Part shown: positions 18,101-27,180 of the stretch, in pieces
Position numbering within the stretch: position 1 is the stretch's first letter
Layout of the letters: each line of letters begins with the position of its first letter
DNA from: DAIQNV01 sp038748775
GTDB taxonomy: Bacteria; Planctomycetota; Phycisphaerae; Phycisphaerales; UBA1924
Length of the DNA stretch: 64,000 bases
Assembly (NCBI GenBank): GCA_038748775.1
Contig: JBCDIT010000009.1
Location: forward strand, 124,001 to 188,000
Direction: 5' to 3'
The notes under the pieces: generated by a model
What the model was told of the DNA's origin: nothing
The model's input: only the letters and a program-made list of their open reading frames with translations
The model's database searches: none
Program-made: the position numbers and the translations under genes

Positions 18101-19450
18101 TCAGGCGGCTTTCGACGCGGCTCGCGGTACACCTGTGAGCACCAGCGCTGTCACGTCATCGGGCTGGTGGAGCGAACCGGCCTGGCCATCGAGAGCGCGG
18201 AGCATGTCCGAGACGGCTTCCTGTGAGCCGCCGCTGGCACACGCCCTCGCCAGAGACGACAGGCGATCGATGTAGGTCTGCGTCGGCAGCTTCAGTTCGT
18301 GTTCATCGGCACCGTCTTTCGGGAACGCGACTTCCCAGCCATCGCTGAAGAGGACGACCGAACGTCCCTCTGGTAGCTCAACTGTCGATTCGGCGAATGT
18401 CGCGTCGGGGAAGACGCCGAGCAACGGACCGTCGGTCTCGACGCGTTCGGTGTCGGTATCGGGCCCGATGAGCAGCGGGGCGGGGTGACCAGCGCCGGCA
18501 ACGGTCATCGTCCGCGCCTGTGTGTCGTAGATGGCGTAAACCGCGGTGGCGAACCGATCGGTGTTCCCTCCTCGGCACGCGAAGTCGTGGTTGAGCCTCG
18601 CGAGCGCTTCGCCCGGGGGGATGATGCGGGTGCGTCCGCCCGATCGCTCGGTCTTGGGCAGCGCTCGGCTGATGAACAGCGTGAGCATCGCGGCGGGCAC
18701 GCCGTGCCCGGCGGCGTCGGCGAGAAAGATGCCGACGCGGTCGCGGTCGAGCACCTCGATATCGAAGACGTCTCCGCTGACGTGGCCGGCGGGTCGGTAC
18801 ACGGCGCCGACGTCGAGGCCCTCGATGTCTGGGAGCATGCGGTGCGAGAAGTTTTGTTGCACCCGGGCCGCCTCGCGGAGTTCGCCTTCGAGTCGGCCGA
18901 GTTCGCTCTGGGCTCCGCTGAGCGTTCGCTGGCTCATGCCGGCCTCAGCGGCGAGCCTGCGGACGAGAGGCTGCCTGGCGGCCATGCCCTGAATCAGCAC
19001 GGCGGCGCGTTCGGCGTCGTCTTCGCCCGAGATCGCGACCATCCCTCGGCGGGTCAGCATCCCCGTTCGGGCGGCACGGGCCGCGGCGGCCTCGGTCGGG
19101 GCGACGAAGACCGCGGGGGCGTTGTGCTGTTCGAGCAGATCGGCGAGGCGGAGCACGCCCCGGTCCGAACCGGCGCCGCCCGGGCCCAAGAGCACGATGA
19201 CGCCGGCGTCATCGAGCGAGCTGGTGGTGGGGGTGATGGCTCGGAGGCCCGACTCGAGCTCTCCGATGGTCCACCGTTCGAGGTCGGGGAGCACCGCAGG
19301 GTCGGCCCAGCTCGCGGCGACGCGCTCGGCGAACCCGGTCCCGTCTGCCCCCTTGGCCACGACCATGAGAACCCTGGCTGGGCAGGCGCGACGGGCCGGT
19401 TGGCGATCGTCGGCGGACGGGTGTTTGTTTTGTGTGTCCGTTTGGGCCAC
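18101..19450 (-). CDS. SpoIIE/RsbU-type PP2C serine phosphatase
   Basis: A 449-residue regulatory phosphatase. Residues about 25-150 form a receiver-like alpha/beta domain without an obvious phospho-acceptor Asp in a D-x-x-M-P context. A coiled-coil linker follows (about 170-200). The PPM/SpoIIE domain has SGDVFD, LADAAGHG and FSDGWEVAFP, and ends QPDDVTALVL, giving the expected metal-binding aspartates. The start is GTG 19450 with GGAG 8 bases upstream. Its likely substrate is a phosphorylated STAS antagonist such as the convergent gene at 17709. It lies 60 bases downstream of the DUF192 gene on the same strand. Confidence 0.85.
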   Translation of the reverse strand: MAQTDTQNKHPSADDRQPARRACPARVLMVVAKGADGTGFAERVAASWADPAVLPDLERWTIGELESGLRAITPTTSSLDDAGVIVLLGPGGAGSDRGVLRLADLLEQHNAPAVFVAPTEAAAARAARTGMLTRRGMVAISGEDDAERAAVLIQGMAARQPLVRRLAAEAGMSQRTLSGAQSELGRLEGELREAARVQQNFSHRMLPDIEGLDVGAVYRPAGHVSGDVFDIEVLDRDRVGIFLADAAGHGVPAAMLTLFISRALPKTERSGGRTRIIPPGEALARLNHDFACRGGNTDRFATAVYAIYDTQARTMTVAGAGHPAPLLIGPDTDTERVETDGPLLGVFPDATFAESTVELPEGRSVVLFSDGWEVAFPKDGADEHELKLPTQTYIDRLSSLARACASGGSQEAVSDMLRALDGQAGSLHQPDDVTALVLTGVPRAASKAA

Positions 19451-19510
19451 TGGGATGCTCCGTAGGAGCGTCCCCGCTTCCGCGGCAAGCCGCCCGGTTG
19501 GGGCATCGAC

Positions 19511-20032
19511 TCAGCGTGCCAGGCCCTTGAGCTTCTCGTGATTCAGTTCGATGAGGTCGCCTTCTTTGATGCCGAGTTGCGCGACTTTGCCGCCGGCGAG
19601 CTCGATCGCGTACTGAGCGCCGTAGCGGCTCGAGTACTTTTTGAGGCGGAGTTCGTACATCATCGCCGACTCGTCTTCGCGCTTGGGCTCCTCGATCGTC
19701 ATCGCGTGGGTCGCGACGACGCGCCCGATGGGGTCGAGGAAGATGATGTCGATCGGGACGAGGCAGTCACGCATAACGAAAGAACGGCGTGCGGACCTTG
19801 GGAAGACGAAGATCATCCCGCCGTCTTCGGGCACCACTGTGCGTCCGCTGAGGCCTTGGAGACGGCTCGCGTCGTCGGCGGCGATCTCGAGGTCGAAGGC
19901 TTCGCCGTTGATTTTGACGCGTTCGAAGCCGTCCGCGACCAGCGCCTCACTGCAACCGGGCAGGACCCAGCACAAGCTGCACAGAGCCGCCCATCCGTAC
20001 ACCAAGAGTCGTGTTAGCCCGAGTGCAGCCAT
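19511..20032 (-). CDS. DUF192-family lipoprotein
   Basis: A 173-residue protein. Residues 1-27 form a signal with lipobox LPGC, so it is probably a lipid-anchored envelope protein. The rest is a DUF192 domain with the recognisable F-V-M-R-x-C-L-V-P-I-D-I-I-F segment and the G-x-A-Q-Y-A-I-E-L-A-G end block. The domain's biochemical role is unknown. AAGGAGGT lies 9 bases upstream of ATG 20032, inside the 3' end of gluQRS, which it overlaps by 19 bases. That arrangement suggests coupled translation. Confidence 0.85.
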   Translation of the reverse strand: MAALGLTRLLVYGWAALCSLCWVLPGCSEALVADGFERVKINGEAFDLEIAADDASRLQGLSGRTVVPEDGGMIFVFPRSARRSFVMRDCLVPIDIIFLDPIGRVVATHAMTIEEPKREDESAMMYELRLKKYSSRYGAQYAIELAGGKVAQLGIKEGDLIELNHEKLKGLAR

Positions 20033-21033
20033 GCGTCGTCGACCTCCTTAAACACGATATCCGAAGCGGGCAGGGTTGTAACGTCGAATCGTTCGGCGAA
20101 CTGTTCGGCGGTCATTGGCTCCGGATCAGGGGTTACCCCTGACCACGACGCCATGAGGCCGATGATCCGCTCGGCACCAACCCCCGAGGCGCGATAGCTG
20201 CTCACCCTGGTGTCGCCGTGGCGTTTGGCCAGGCGGCGGCCGTCGGGGCCGACGGCCAGCGGGAGATGCCAATACATCGGCTCGGGCTCAAGCCCAAGGG
20301 CTCGGTAGAGCATGAGCTGGCGACCGGTGGAGGCGATCAGGTCATCACCTCGGACCACCCGGTCGACACCCGAGTGTGCGTCATCGACGATGACCGCGAG
20401 TTGGTACGAGGGCTGACCCCGCTTTGTCCACACGACGAAGTCGCCGACATCGGCCGCGACATCGATCGACTGGGCACCTCGGACGCGGTCATCGAAGGCG
20501 ACGGCCCCCTCGCGAGCGGCGAATCGCCAGTTCACGTCGACGCGGTCGAAATCGGCAGGCCGTTCGGCGGGACGGAGCGACGCTGGGTACACGGATTCAC
20601 GGGTCTCGCTGCCCTCGGGGCGGTGGGGGGCGCTCGCGGCCTGCTCGATTTCGGTGCGGCTGAGTTCGCATGGGAAGATCAGTTTCTTTGTTGCGAGCGT
20701 CTCCATCGCGTCGCGATATGGAGAGAGGTCGTCGGACTGGATCTCAGGTCCGACGTCCCAGTCGAGCCCGAGCCAGGCGAGGGTGTCGATGGTGTCTTCG
20801 ATCGCCCCTGGTTTCACGCGCGGGGTATCGAGATCCTCGATCCGGAGCAGGACGCGCCAGTCGAGTTTCCTGGCGAGGGCCCAATTGACGAGGAAGGTCC
20901 GGACGTTTCCGAGGTGCAGGGCGCCGGTGGGGGAGGGGGCGAGCCGCGTCACGCCGCCCCTGGGCGGTTCTGGGTGCAGACTTGGGGCCGGCTCGGTGCC
21001 TGGCCCCTGGGTTGTGGGGGTCGTCGCGGTCAC
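20014..21033 (-). CDS. gluQRS: glutamyl-Q tRNA(Asp) synthetase
   Basis: A class I glutamyl-tRNA synthetase-like protein without the anticodon-binding domain. Such proteins attach glutamate to queuosine-34 of tRNA(Asp). The HIGH-like motif is within APSPTGALHLGN. The KMSKS-like element is LAKRHGD. The central region carries the IEDLDTPR block and QLAVIVDDA. Length of 339 residues from GTG 21033 is slightly over the usual 290-310, owing to a Thr/Pro-rich N-terminus. The frame continues to 21318, but that part runs antisense into the dehydratase gene and is rejected. The four-Cys zinc site of E. coli YadB is not obvious here. It diverges from the dehydratase gene by 117 bases. Confidence 0.85.
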   Translation of the reverse strand: MTATTPTTQGPGTEPAPSLHPEPPRGGVTRLAPSPTGALHLGNVRTFLVNWALARKLDWRVLLRIEDLDTPRVKPGAIEDTIDTLAWLGLDWDVGPEIQSDDLSPYRDAMETLATKKLIFPCELSRTEIEQAASAPHRPEGSETRESVYPASLRPAERPADFDRVDVNWRFAAREGAVAFDDRVRGAQSIDVAADVGDFVVWTKRGQPSYQLAVIVDDAHSGVDRVVRGDDLIASTGRQLMLYRALGLEPEPMYWHLPLAVGPDGRRLAKRHGDTRVSSYRASGVGAERIIGLMASWSGVTPDPEPMTAEQFAERFDVTTLPASDIVFKEVDDAWLHSG

Positions 21034-21150
21034 GCTGGACGGACGGTAGACTGCGCGGTCGTACTCCGGGCCGGAGGCTCGGAAGCTCGCGGGGGACGGG
21101 TGGGCGTGACCGGGGCGGACCGGGGCGTTCAACTCGATCGGGAGACGTGC

Positions 21151-21432
21151 ATGCCGGCGAAGATGAGCGAGGACGAGATCAAGGATGCGCTCAAAGCGGT
21201 CCCTGACTGGAGCGAGCTGAACGGCGAGATCCAGCGGACCTTCCAGTTCGACGACTTCAAGGCCTCGATGGCGTTCGTGAACAAGGTCGCGGACGCGGCG
21301 GAGGCGGCCGAGCACCACCCGGATATTTTAGTGCGGTACAACAAGGTCACGCTGACGGTGAGCACGCACGACGCGGGCGGGATCACCCAGAACGACTTCG
21401 ATCTGGCGAATCGGGCGGACGGGTTCGTCTAA
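21151..21432 (+). CDS. phhB: pterin-4-alpha-carbinolamine dehydratase
   Basis: A 93-residue protein of the PCD/DCoH family, which dehydrates 4a-hydroxytetrahydrobiopterin. The active-site histidines are seen in EAAEHHPDI, followed by the conserved Y-N-K-V-x-L-x-x-x-T-H segment. Full family length. ATG 21151 follows GGGAGA closely. A TAGACT hexamer at 21047-21052 could be its -10. The cognate aromatic amino-acid hydroxylase is not in the window. A hairpin terminator follows. Confidence 0.92.
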   Translation: MPAKMSEDEIKDALKAVPDWSELNGEIQRTFQFDDFKASMAFVNKVADAAEAAEHHPDILVRYNKVTLTVSTHDAGGITQNDFDLANRADGFV

Positions 21433-21456
21433 CCGGAGACGCGAGCACCGACGACG

Positions 21457-21535
21457 GCGGCAGGGCTGACCGGGAGGGGCTCAACACGCCAAGATGCCCG
21501 AGCCCCGGGGTCGGGCTCGGGCATCTTGTTTGTTC
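21457..21535 (+). repeat. 79-bp hairpin repeat, copy A
   Basis: Aligns without gaps, at roughly three identical bases in four, with copy B at 24046-24124. Shared elements are GGCGGCAG, a GCTGACCG-type segment, GGCTCAA and a long hairpin. The hairpin here is AAGATGCCCGAGCCC (21491-21505) with GGGCTCGGGCATCTT (21513-21527). Confidence 0.6.
21491..21535 (+). terminator. bidirectional terminator between phhB and GC-dockerin gene
   Basis: A perfect 15-bp stem with a 7-base loop, followed on the plus strand by GTTTGTT. It sits between two convergent genes, 58 bases after the phhB stop and 26 bases after the minus-strand stop, and can serve both. Confidence 0.8.
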
Positions 21536-21552
21536 GCGGTTGAGAACGCGCG

Positions 21553-23859
21553 TTATGGGCAGCCGGCGAGATAGGCGGCGATGAAGGCGTCCACATCCGC
21601 GCCGTCGATCACTCCGAGGGGGAACGCGAGGTCGGCTTGGGACTCGCCGGCGAGGTAGGCGTCGATGAAGGCGCGTGTGTCCTCCTGCGTGAACTGGCCG
21701 ATCGGTTCGGCGAGGTCGGCGGGCGAGCAGCCGGGCGACGACCACGAAACGATGAGCGTCGACTCGGGGGCAACGTAGTCGCTCGGCAGTGGTTGCACGA
21801 ACGGGATGGAGTAAACCGGAGGCTCCGGCGGCGTTGGGTTCAACTCGATCCGGATCGGGTCGCCGCTTTCGAGCCAGCCGGTGAGCACGCCGCCTCGCGA
21901 TTCGATCTCGACCGAGCCGCCCCGCTCGAGTCCCTCGATGGGCTCGTTGTCGAGGAAGAACGGGCCACCAAACAGCTTCGCAACCGGCGGTAACGTGGGC
22001 ACGAGCAGCAGTTCCGAAGTGTTCGCGATCAACACCCCACCGAGGATTTCGCCGCCTCGGATCTCGGTGATCGAGTCGTGGTTCAGGGATAAGAAGTCGG
22101 TAAACAGGCCGCCGCGGAGATCGAGCAAGGTGTCCGAAACGACGACCCCGCCGTTGAACGAGCCGTGCAAAATGACCGCCTGAGAGCCACGGAAAGTGGC
22201 GCCACGCTCGAACGTCCCTCCGGCAAACACGGCGTCCGTCTGCGTTGCAACAACGTCCCCAGAGAAGCTGCCACCGAGGATGCTGAGGCTTCCTTCCGAA
22301 ACGCGGAGTGAGCCGTCGAAATCGCCCGAGACGATCTCGAGTTCCGCTCGATATGCCTGTGGAGCATCGTCGAATCGGGCACCTTCGATTCGCATCCGAG
22401 AGCCTTCGAAGAGCCGGAGGTCGTAGAAGTCCCCGTCGACTAGAGTGACATCGGCGCCGAGATAGAAGCTCGCCGAACGCAGCGAGCCGTCTTCGACGAT
22501 CACGGTGCTGTTCGCGGCTCGGAGGCCAGGGCCGACTTCGCCGTTTCGCACCACGATCTCACCGCCGATCGCCGTGAAAGCGTCCGGGAGGGACCCGCCG
22601 CTCTCAATCGTCAACCGCTGCCCCTCGCGGAGGCTTGTGATCGGTGCCGGACCGGCGTCCACGACAAGATCCATCGGCTCCGCTGGCGGCACCGGGGCAT
22701 GCTCAAGCGTGACTCGTCCTTGAGCGAACGAATCGAGGATCAAGGGCGTGCCGTCGGAGAGAACCGCGGTAATCAGCCCGACGCGGCCCGGGCAATCGCA
22801 CCCCGCCAGGCTTGGATCATCGCACGGGTGCGGTTCGAGGTCGGACACGAGGGTTCCGTCAGCCATGAATTCACCGCCGACGACGGTCACGTTGCCGAGA
22901 TACAGCCACGACTGTCCCAGAGATCCACCCTCGAGGCGGATATTGCTTGTCCACCCGGCGTCGATCCCGCCGACGGTGCCTCCGGAAATGGTGACGTTCG
23001 ACGCACCAAGCGTTTCAAGCCAGCCGCGAACGTCGCCGCCGGTCATGTCGAAGCTGGATGTCGAAAGCGTCAGGCCGTTGCCGATCGTGCCTCCAGACAT
23101 CTCCAACGACCCGCTGGCGACGTTGAACCCTTCCGGTAGGACACCGGTGTCCGAAACGACCATGCTCTGCCCCGGGCGCACCGACGGCACCGTCGCGGGG
23201 CCGTCGGTGACGGCAATGGTGTCGAGTGGGCGAGGTGGGATCGGTGCCGGGACAAAGACGAAGCTCTCGGGTTCGTACAGGGTCCATCCGGGAAGTGCGA
23301 CGACCCCGCCATCCGTAAGGGTGGCGGTGAACACACTCTGCGTGACGAGTTCATCGACGACCAATTGATCGATCGAGACGCCGTCGCGGGTGAACTCACC
23401 GCCGAAGAGCTGGACGAGCCCGCCCGCCCGGGGATTGAGGAAAAAGTATCCCCCGAAGTTACTTTCAGGGGACCCGAGGACGTTTACGACACCACCTGCA
23501 AGCGGCGCGAACCCCCACGGCACGGCGCCCGAGTACAGGTTGACTTCAGCGTTTACGAAGCCGCGAAACAGGTTGAGTTCACCGTCTTCGCGAACGTTGA
23601 TCGTGATGTCTCGGAGATCAAGAGCGTCTCCCCAGCCGTCCGGGCCCTGGACCACGACCTCGGGCACGAGAGACAGACTGACAATCCCGTGTGCCTCGAC
23701 CTCGATCACGAGTTCCGGGCCGAACTCGAACGTCTGTCCATTGAACTGACCAGCGATCAGGTCCTCGGTTCGCAGGAAGTCATAGTCGCGAACGGTAATG
23801 ACCGTTTGCCCGACCGCGAGCCCTGCGACGGCGGCCAACATAAATCCAGCGCTCAGCAT
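21553..23859 (-). CDS. secreted GC-type dockerin-anchored repeat protein
   Basis: A 768-residue secreted protein. Residues 1-18 form a signal peptide. The body is a long run of short Gly/Ser-rich strands with repeating 'GG-x-(F/L/I)' turns (GGSFSG, GGTFERG and GGLFTD are examples), as in right-handed beta-helix proteins. A Pro-rich segment precedes the last 58 residues, a GC-type dockerin: Cys-Ser-Pro-Ala-Asp-Leu at its start, two 'ADxxAFIDAYLAG'-like Asp-rich helices, and a terminal Gly-Cys-Pro. Such modules are thought to anchor or tether secreted proteins in Phycisphaerae. The partner is unknown. It is bracketed by the two copies of the hairpin repeat. Confidence 0.7.
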   Translation of the reverse strand: MLSAGFMLAAVAGLAVGQTVITVRDYDFLRTEDLIAGQFNGQTFEFGPELVIEVEAHGIVSLSLVPEVVVQGPDGWGDALDLRDITINVREDGELNLFRGFVNAEVNLYSGAVPWGFAPLAGGVVNVLGSPESNFGGYFFLNPRAGGLVQLFGGEFTRDGVSIDQLVVDELVTQSVFTATLTDGGVVALPGWTLYEPESFVFVPAPIPPRPLDTIAVTDGPATVPSVRPGQSMVVSDTGVLPEGFNVASGSLEMSGGTIGNGLTLSTSSFDMTGGDVRGWLETLGASNVTISGGTVGGIDAGWTSNIRLEGGSLGQSWLYLGNVTVVGGEFMADGTLVSDLEPHPCDDPSLAGCDCPGRVGLITAVLSDGTPLILDSFAQGRVTLEHAPVPPAEPMDLVVDAGPAPITSLREGQRLTIESGGSLPDAFTAIGGEIVVRNGEVGPGLRAANSTVIVEDGSLRSASFYLGADVTLVDGDFYDLRLFEGSRMRIEGARFDDAPQAYRAELEIVSGDFDGSLRVSEGSLSILGGSFSGDVVATQTDAVFAGGTFERGATFRGSQAVILHGSFNGGVVVSDTLLDLRGGLFTDFLSLNHDSITEIRGGEILGGVLIANTSELLLVPTLPPVAKLFGGPFFLDNEPIEGLERGGSVEIESRGGVLTGWLESGDPIRIELNPTPPEPPVYSIPFVQPLPSDYVAPESTLIVSWSSPGCSPADLAEPIGQFTQEDTRAFIDAYLAGESQADLAFPLGVIDGADVDAFIAAYLAGCP

Positions 23860-24171
23860 GTCTGATCCCCTGTTCGAGTTTGGTCGTCGATTCGTCGGAT
23901 CATGTCGTTATGAGAACGCGCCCGATGGCAAGGAGCATCGGAATTGCGCGGCGAGTTTCTTGATTGTGGGGGTTCTCAGGGCTTGCACGCCCGCGGGACC
24001 GCTGACTCTGGCGGGCAAGCCGTTCGCGGCACGTGAGCCGCCGGCGGCAGAGCTGACCGAGAGCGGCTCAATAAAGCAAGGTGCCCAAGCCCTGGAAGAG
24101 GGCTAGGGCACCTTGGTGTTTCGATGCGTTCGATGCAGGGGATCTGCGAGACCCGCTGGTCACGGACGCGC
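23860..24171. other. intergenic region with hairpin repeat copy B
   Basis: This 312-base gap separates the dockerin gene start from the HNH nuclease stop on the same strand. It holds repeat copy B with its hairpin, and the presumed promoter of the dockerin gene. No ORF with a plausible start was seen. Confidence 0.5.
24046..24124 (+). repeat. 79-bp hairpin repeat, copy B
   Basis: Second copy of the element at 21457-21535, in the same orientation. The hairpin arms are AAGGTGCCC-A-AGCCCT (24078-24093) and AGGGCT-A-GGGCACCTT (24099-24114). On the minus strand it lies 58 bases after the HNH gene stop and is followed by GCTTTATT, so it probably also terminates that gene. Confidence 0.6.
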
Positions 24172-25032
24172 TTACTTTAGCTCAACGGACCAGTACGCCT
24201 CGTCCAAGAACGCCTTCCAGCTCGCGTACTTGTGGTGCCCCAGCTTGATCGAGATCAACGGGTTGCGACGCGGACGCTTGGGCTGGCGGACGAGGGCCAT
24301 GCGGGCCTGGCCGGGCGTGCGGCCGCCCTTTTTAGCGTTGCACTTCACGCACGCGCACACCAGGTTCTCCCAGGTGTCGGGCCCGCCCTGGCTGCGCGGC
24401 TGCACGTGGTCGATCGACAGCTCGCTTGTCGGGAAGAAGTTCCCACAGTACTGGCACTGGTTGCGGTCACGCGCGAACAGGTTGCGCCGGTTCAGCTTGA
24501 CTTGCTGGCTGGGCAAGCGGTCGTAGCCGAGCAAACGGATAATCCGCGGCACGGCGATGTCGAACCGAACCGTCTTCACCCAGTCGTGCCGATCGGGCTC
24601 GAACTCACGCGCGACTTCCGAGACTTCCATCCAGCTCTCGAAGTCGTAGTTGGCGTAGTGTCCCTCGTTGACGTCGATGATCTCGGCCGCGTCGCGGACC
24701 AACAGCGCAAACGCACGCTTGGCGCTGATGACCCTGACGGCCACGTACATCTTGTTGAGGACGAGCACCTTCGCATCGAGCCCGATCGAGCCGCCGGCGT
24801 AGGCCGCGAGCGCGCCGACATCGTCCGGGTCGGCCTCAAGGTCGTGGGCGTAGCTGGCTGCTTGAGTAGGGAGGTGGGGGGGCGTGCCAGTGGTGGGATC
24901 AGCCGGCGTCGCCGCCGCCTCGCCCGCCTTCGACACGCCCCTCAGTGGGTGCGTGTCGTCGGCCGGCGAAACAGGCCCCGCTTTCTGCGGGTGCCCAGGT
25001 TCCGTTCGTGTTCTCCGTCCGCGTTGGCGCAT
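24172..25032 (-). CDS. HNH endonuclease
   Basis: A 286-residue protein with a C-terminal HNH domain: C-Q-Y-C, then SIDHVQPRSQGGPDTWENLV and C-x-x-C-N, giving four zinc-binding cysteines around the catalytic His. The preceding domain (from LDAKVLVLNKMY) is the conserved N-terminal part of a widespread single-gene HNH family of unknown cellular role. ATG 25032 is the last start before a Pro/Thr-rich linker. Longer frames add low-complexity sequence. No Shine-Dalgarno is visible. TAGAAC lies a few bases upstream and could act as a -10 for a short-leader mRNA. No restriction-modification partner is adjacent. Confidence 0.82.
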   Translation of the reverse strand: MRQRGRRTRTEPGHPQKAGPVSPADDTHPLRGVSKAGEAAATPADPTTGTPPHLPTQAASYAHDLEADPDDVGALAAYAGGSIGLDAKVLVLNKMYVAVRVISAKRAFALLVRDAAEIIDVNEGHYANYDFESWMEVSEVAREFEPDRHDWVKTVRFDIAVPRIIRLLGYDRLPSQQVKLNRRNLFARDRNQCQYCGNFFPTSELSIDHVQPRSQGGPDTWENLVCACVKCNAKKGGRTPGQARMALVRQPKRPRRNPLISIKLGHHKYASWKAFLDEAYWSVELK

Positions 25033-25737
25033 GCTTTGGGTTCTACCAGAACAGCGCTCCCGATTCAACGGTTTTATCGTGAAACGGAAGGGTGTTTGGG
25101 GGGAATTGATCGAATCTGAATGCTGGTGGTAGTGGGAAGGGGGCTGCGAGACGCCAGGGGTTGAGCGCGGCGAGGCGTGGGGGAGAGGGTGTGGGGCAGG
25201 GAAGCGGGCAATGGGCAATGGGAAAGACTGTGAAGGCGGAGGCCAGCGTCGGCAGCACGTTCGCCCGATGGCCTAACGCCCATTGCCCCCTCTGTCCACG
25301 TCCCACCGTCCCTGTTCCGCGGCATTCATCCGGCTGCTTTCTGCCCAACGTGGATGAGGCACGTCGTTTCTTGCGTTCGTATTTTCCGGAGGCGGTGCTG
25401 GCGAGCTTTGGGGCGATCCATGCGGGGGCTCTGTGGAAGCTTCTGGTCGATGCGGCATCGAGCGGTCCTCCGCCCCTCGCGGCGAGCGTCCTGAAGAAAC
25501 ACTCGACGACGCAACGCGATGCTTGGACGGGCCGCGTTTGCACGACCGGCCCTCAGAGTGATTGCGCGAGACACTCTAAAAGACTATCGCGAGAACGTCA
25601 CGATTCGAGTGTCGTCCCCGAACCGGCTCCTCAAGCCTCGCGCCTCTATCGACGAGAGAGACAAATGGCGGCTCCTTCAGCGAGTTTCAGTTTCGACCCC
25701 GCTCTCCCTTGGGCAGTGCGAGCAATACCCTCTTGGT
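25033..25737. other. long intergenic region with GGGCAAT repeats
   Basis: This 705-base divergent gap separates the HNH gene from the NtrC-type regulator. GGGCAATGGGC at 25206-25216 and GCCCATTGCCC at 25278-25288 form a perfect 11-bp inverted repeat 61 bases apart. The left arm is extended by a tandem GGGCAATGGG. Frames crossing the region read as Arg/Pro/Ser-rich noise. No family, RNA gene or sigma-54 promoter was recognised. Confidence 0.45.
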
Positions 25738-27180
25738 ATGACCGAAGCTTCGGGTGCACAAGTACTGATCGTTGAGGACGAGGCGGATCACGCCGAGGTC
25801 ATGGCCGACGCTTTGAAACGCCGCAAGCACGTCTGCACGATCGTCGGGGGCGTGGCCGAGGCCCTCGATGAGCTTAAAGGCGGGGCGTTCGACGTCGTGA
25901 TCACCGACCTCCGCATGCCCGGATCGGGAGGCGAGAACAACGTCGCGGTCGACGGGGCCGACGCCGGCCTCGCGGTGCTCCGCGCAACTCGTGAGCTTCA
26001 GCCCTCGGCGGAGACCGTCATGGTTACCGCCCACGGCGACGTCGGGACCGCGAGGGCCGCGTTCAAAGAAGGCGCGTTCGATTTCGTCGAGAAGCCACTT
26101 GATCTCGAGGTCTTCCGCGAGGTAATCGACCGGGCCGCGGAGCGGGCGGTCGTGAAGGCGGAGGCGGACTCGGGAGAACTCGAGAGTTTCGGGGGCATCG
26201 TCGCCGGTTCGGACGCGATGCTCAAGATCCTCAAGACCGTCAAGACTGTGAGCCAGAGCACCATCCCGGTCTTGGTGACCGGCGAGAGCGGGACCGGCAA
26301 GGAGTTGATCGCGAGGGCCGTGCACGATCGCTCGCCCCGCAAGGACAGCCGCTTCGTCACGTTCAACGCGGCCGGCCAGAGCGAGAGCTTGCTCGAGGAT
26401 CAGCTTTTCGGTCACGTCAAGGGTGCGTTCACCGGGGCCGACAAGGATCGCGAGGGCATCTTCGAGCACGCGAACGGCGGCACGGTTTTCCTCGACGAGA
26501 TCGGGGACATGCCCCTGACAATGCAGGCCAAGCTGCTCCGCGTGCTCGAGAACCGCGAGGTGGTGCGTCTCGGATCCAACGAGGCCCGCAAGGTCGACGT
26601 TCGTTTCGTGAGCGCGACGAATCGTGACTTGAAGACTATGGTCTCCGAGGGCACGTTCCGCGAGGATCTGTTCTTCCGGATCAACGCCTCGCACGTGCAT
26701 CTCCCGCCACTTCGCGAGCGTCGCGAGGACATCCCCCGCATCGTCAATCACGCGGTGGCCCGGTACGCGACCGAGTTCTTCGAGACGCGGCCGATCCCGG
26801 GTGTGAGCGACGCCGCGGCGATGCGGCTGACGAGCTATGCCTGGCCAGGGAACGTGCGCCAGCTTCTCAACGTCGTACAAAACATGGTGGTGATGGGCAT
26901 GGGCGAGGGCGACGACCCGGCCGACGGGCCGGCAATGCTCGACGTGCGCCACATCCCCGACGAGGTACGGACGGCGGATGACGGCGAGGTCGGCGAATCG
27001 GACCGCGACGCGGCGGTGGGGGCGGGCGCACTCGCGGGGACGAGCCTTCAACAGCTCGAGAAGCGGGCGATCCGTGAGACTCTGAAGCTGACCGGCGGGA
27101 ACCGCGAACAGGCGGCGAAGCTGCTGGGGATCGGCGAGCGGACGCTGTACCGCAAGCTCAAAGAGTACGGCCTGCGGTGA
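25738..27180 (+). CDS. NtrC-family sigma-54-dependent response regulator
   Basis: A 480-residue bacterial enhancer-binding protein that activates sigma-54 RNA polymerase after phosphorylation. The receiver domain has D57 in VVITDLRMPG and carries a Gly/Asn-rich insertion of about 15 residues just after it. The AAA+ domain has Walker A GESGTGKE (182-189), the sigma-54 contact loop GAFTGA (229-234) and Walker B GGTVFLDEIGD. The Fis-type helix-turn-helix is at the end (NREQAAKLLGIGERTLYRKL). ATG 25738 is where homology begins. The frame upstream to 25519 is unrelated. The sensor partner is not adjacent. The hybrid kinase 1.3 kb downstream is possible but carries its own receiver. A terminator follows at 27234. 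Confidence 0.93.
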   Translation: MTEASGAQVLIVEDEADHAEVMADALKRRKHVCTIVGGVAEALDELKGGAFDVVITDLRMPGSGGENNVAVDGADAGLAVLRATRELQPSAETVMVTAHGDVGTARAAFKEGAFDFVEKPLDLEVFREVIDRAAERAVVKAEADSGELESFGGIVAGSDAMLKILKTVKTVSQSTIPVLVTGESGTGKELIARAVHDRSPRKDSRFVTFNAAGQSESLLEDQLFGHVKGAFTGADKDREGIFEHANGGTVFLDEIGDMPLTMQAKLLRVLENREVVRLGSNEARKVDVRFVSATNRDLKTMVSEGTFREDLFFRINASHVHLPPLRERREDIPRIVNHAVARYATEFFETRPIPGVSDAAAMRLTSYAWPGNVRQLLNVVQNMVVMGMGEGDDPADGPAMLDVRHIPDEVRTADDGEVGESDRDAAVGAGALAGTSLQQLEKRAIRETLKLTGGNREQAAKLLGIGERTLYRKLKEYGLR

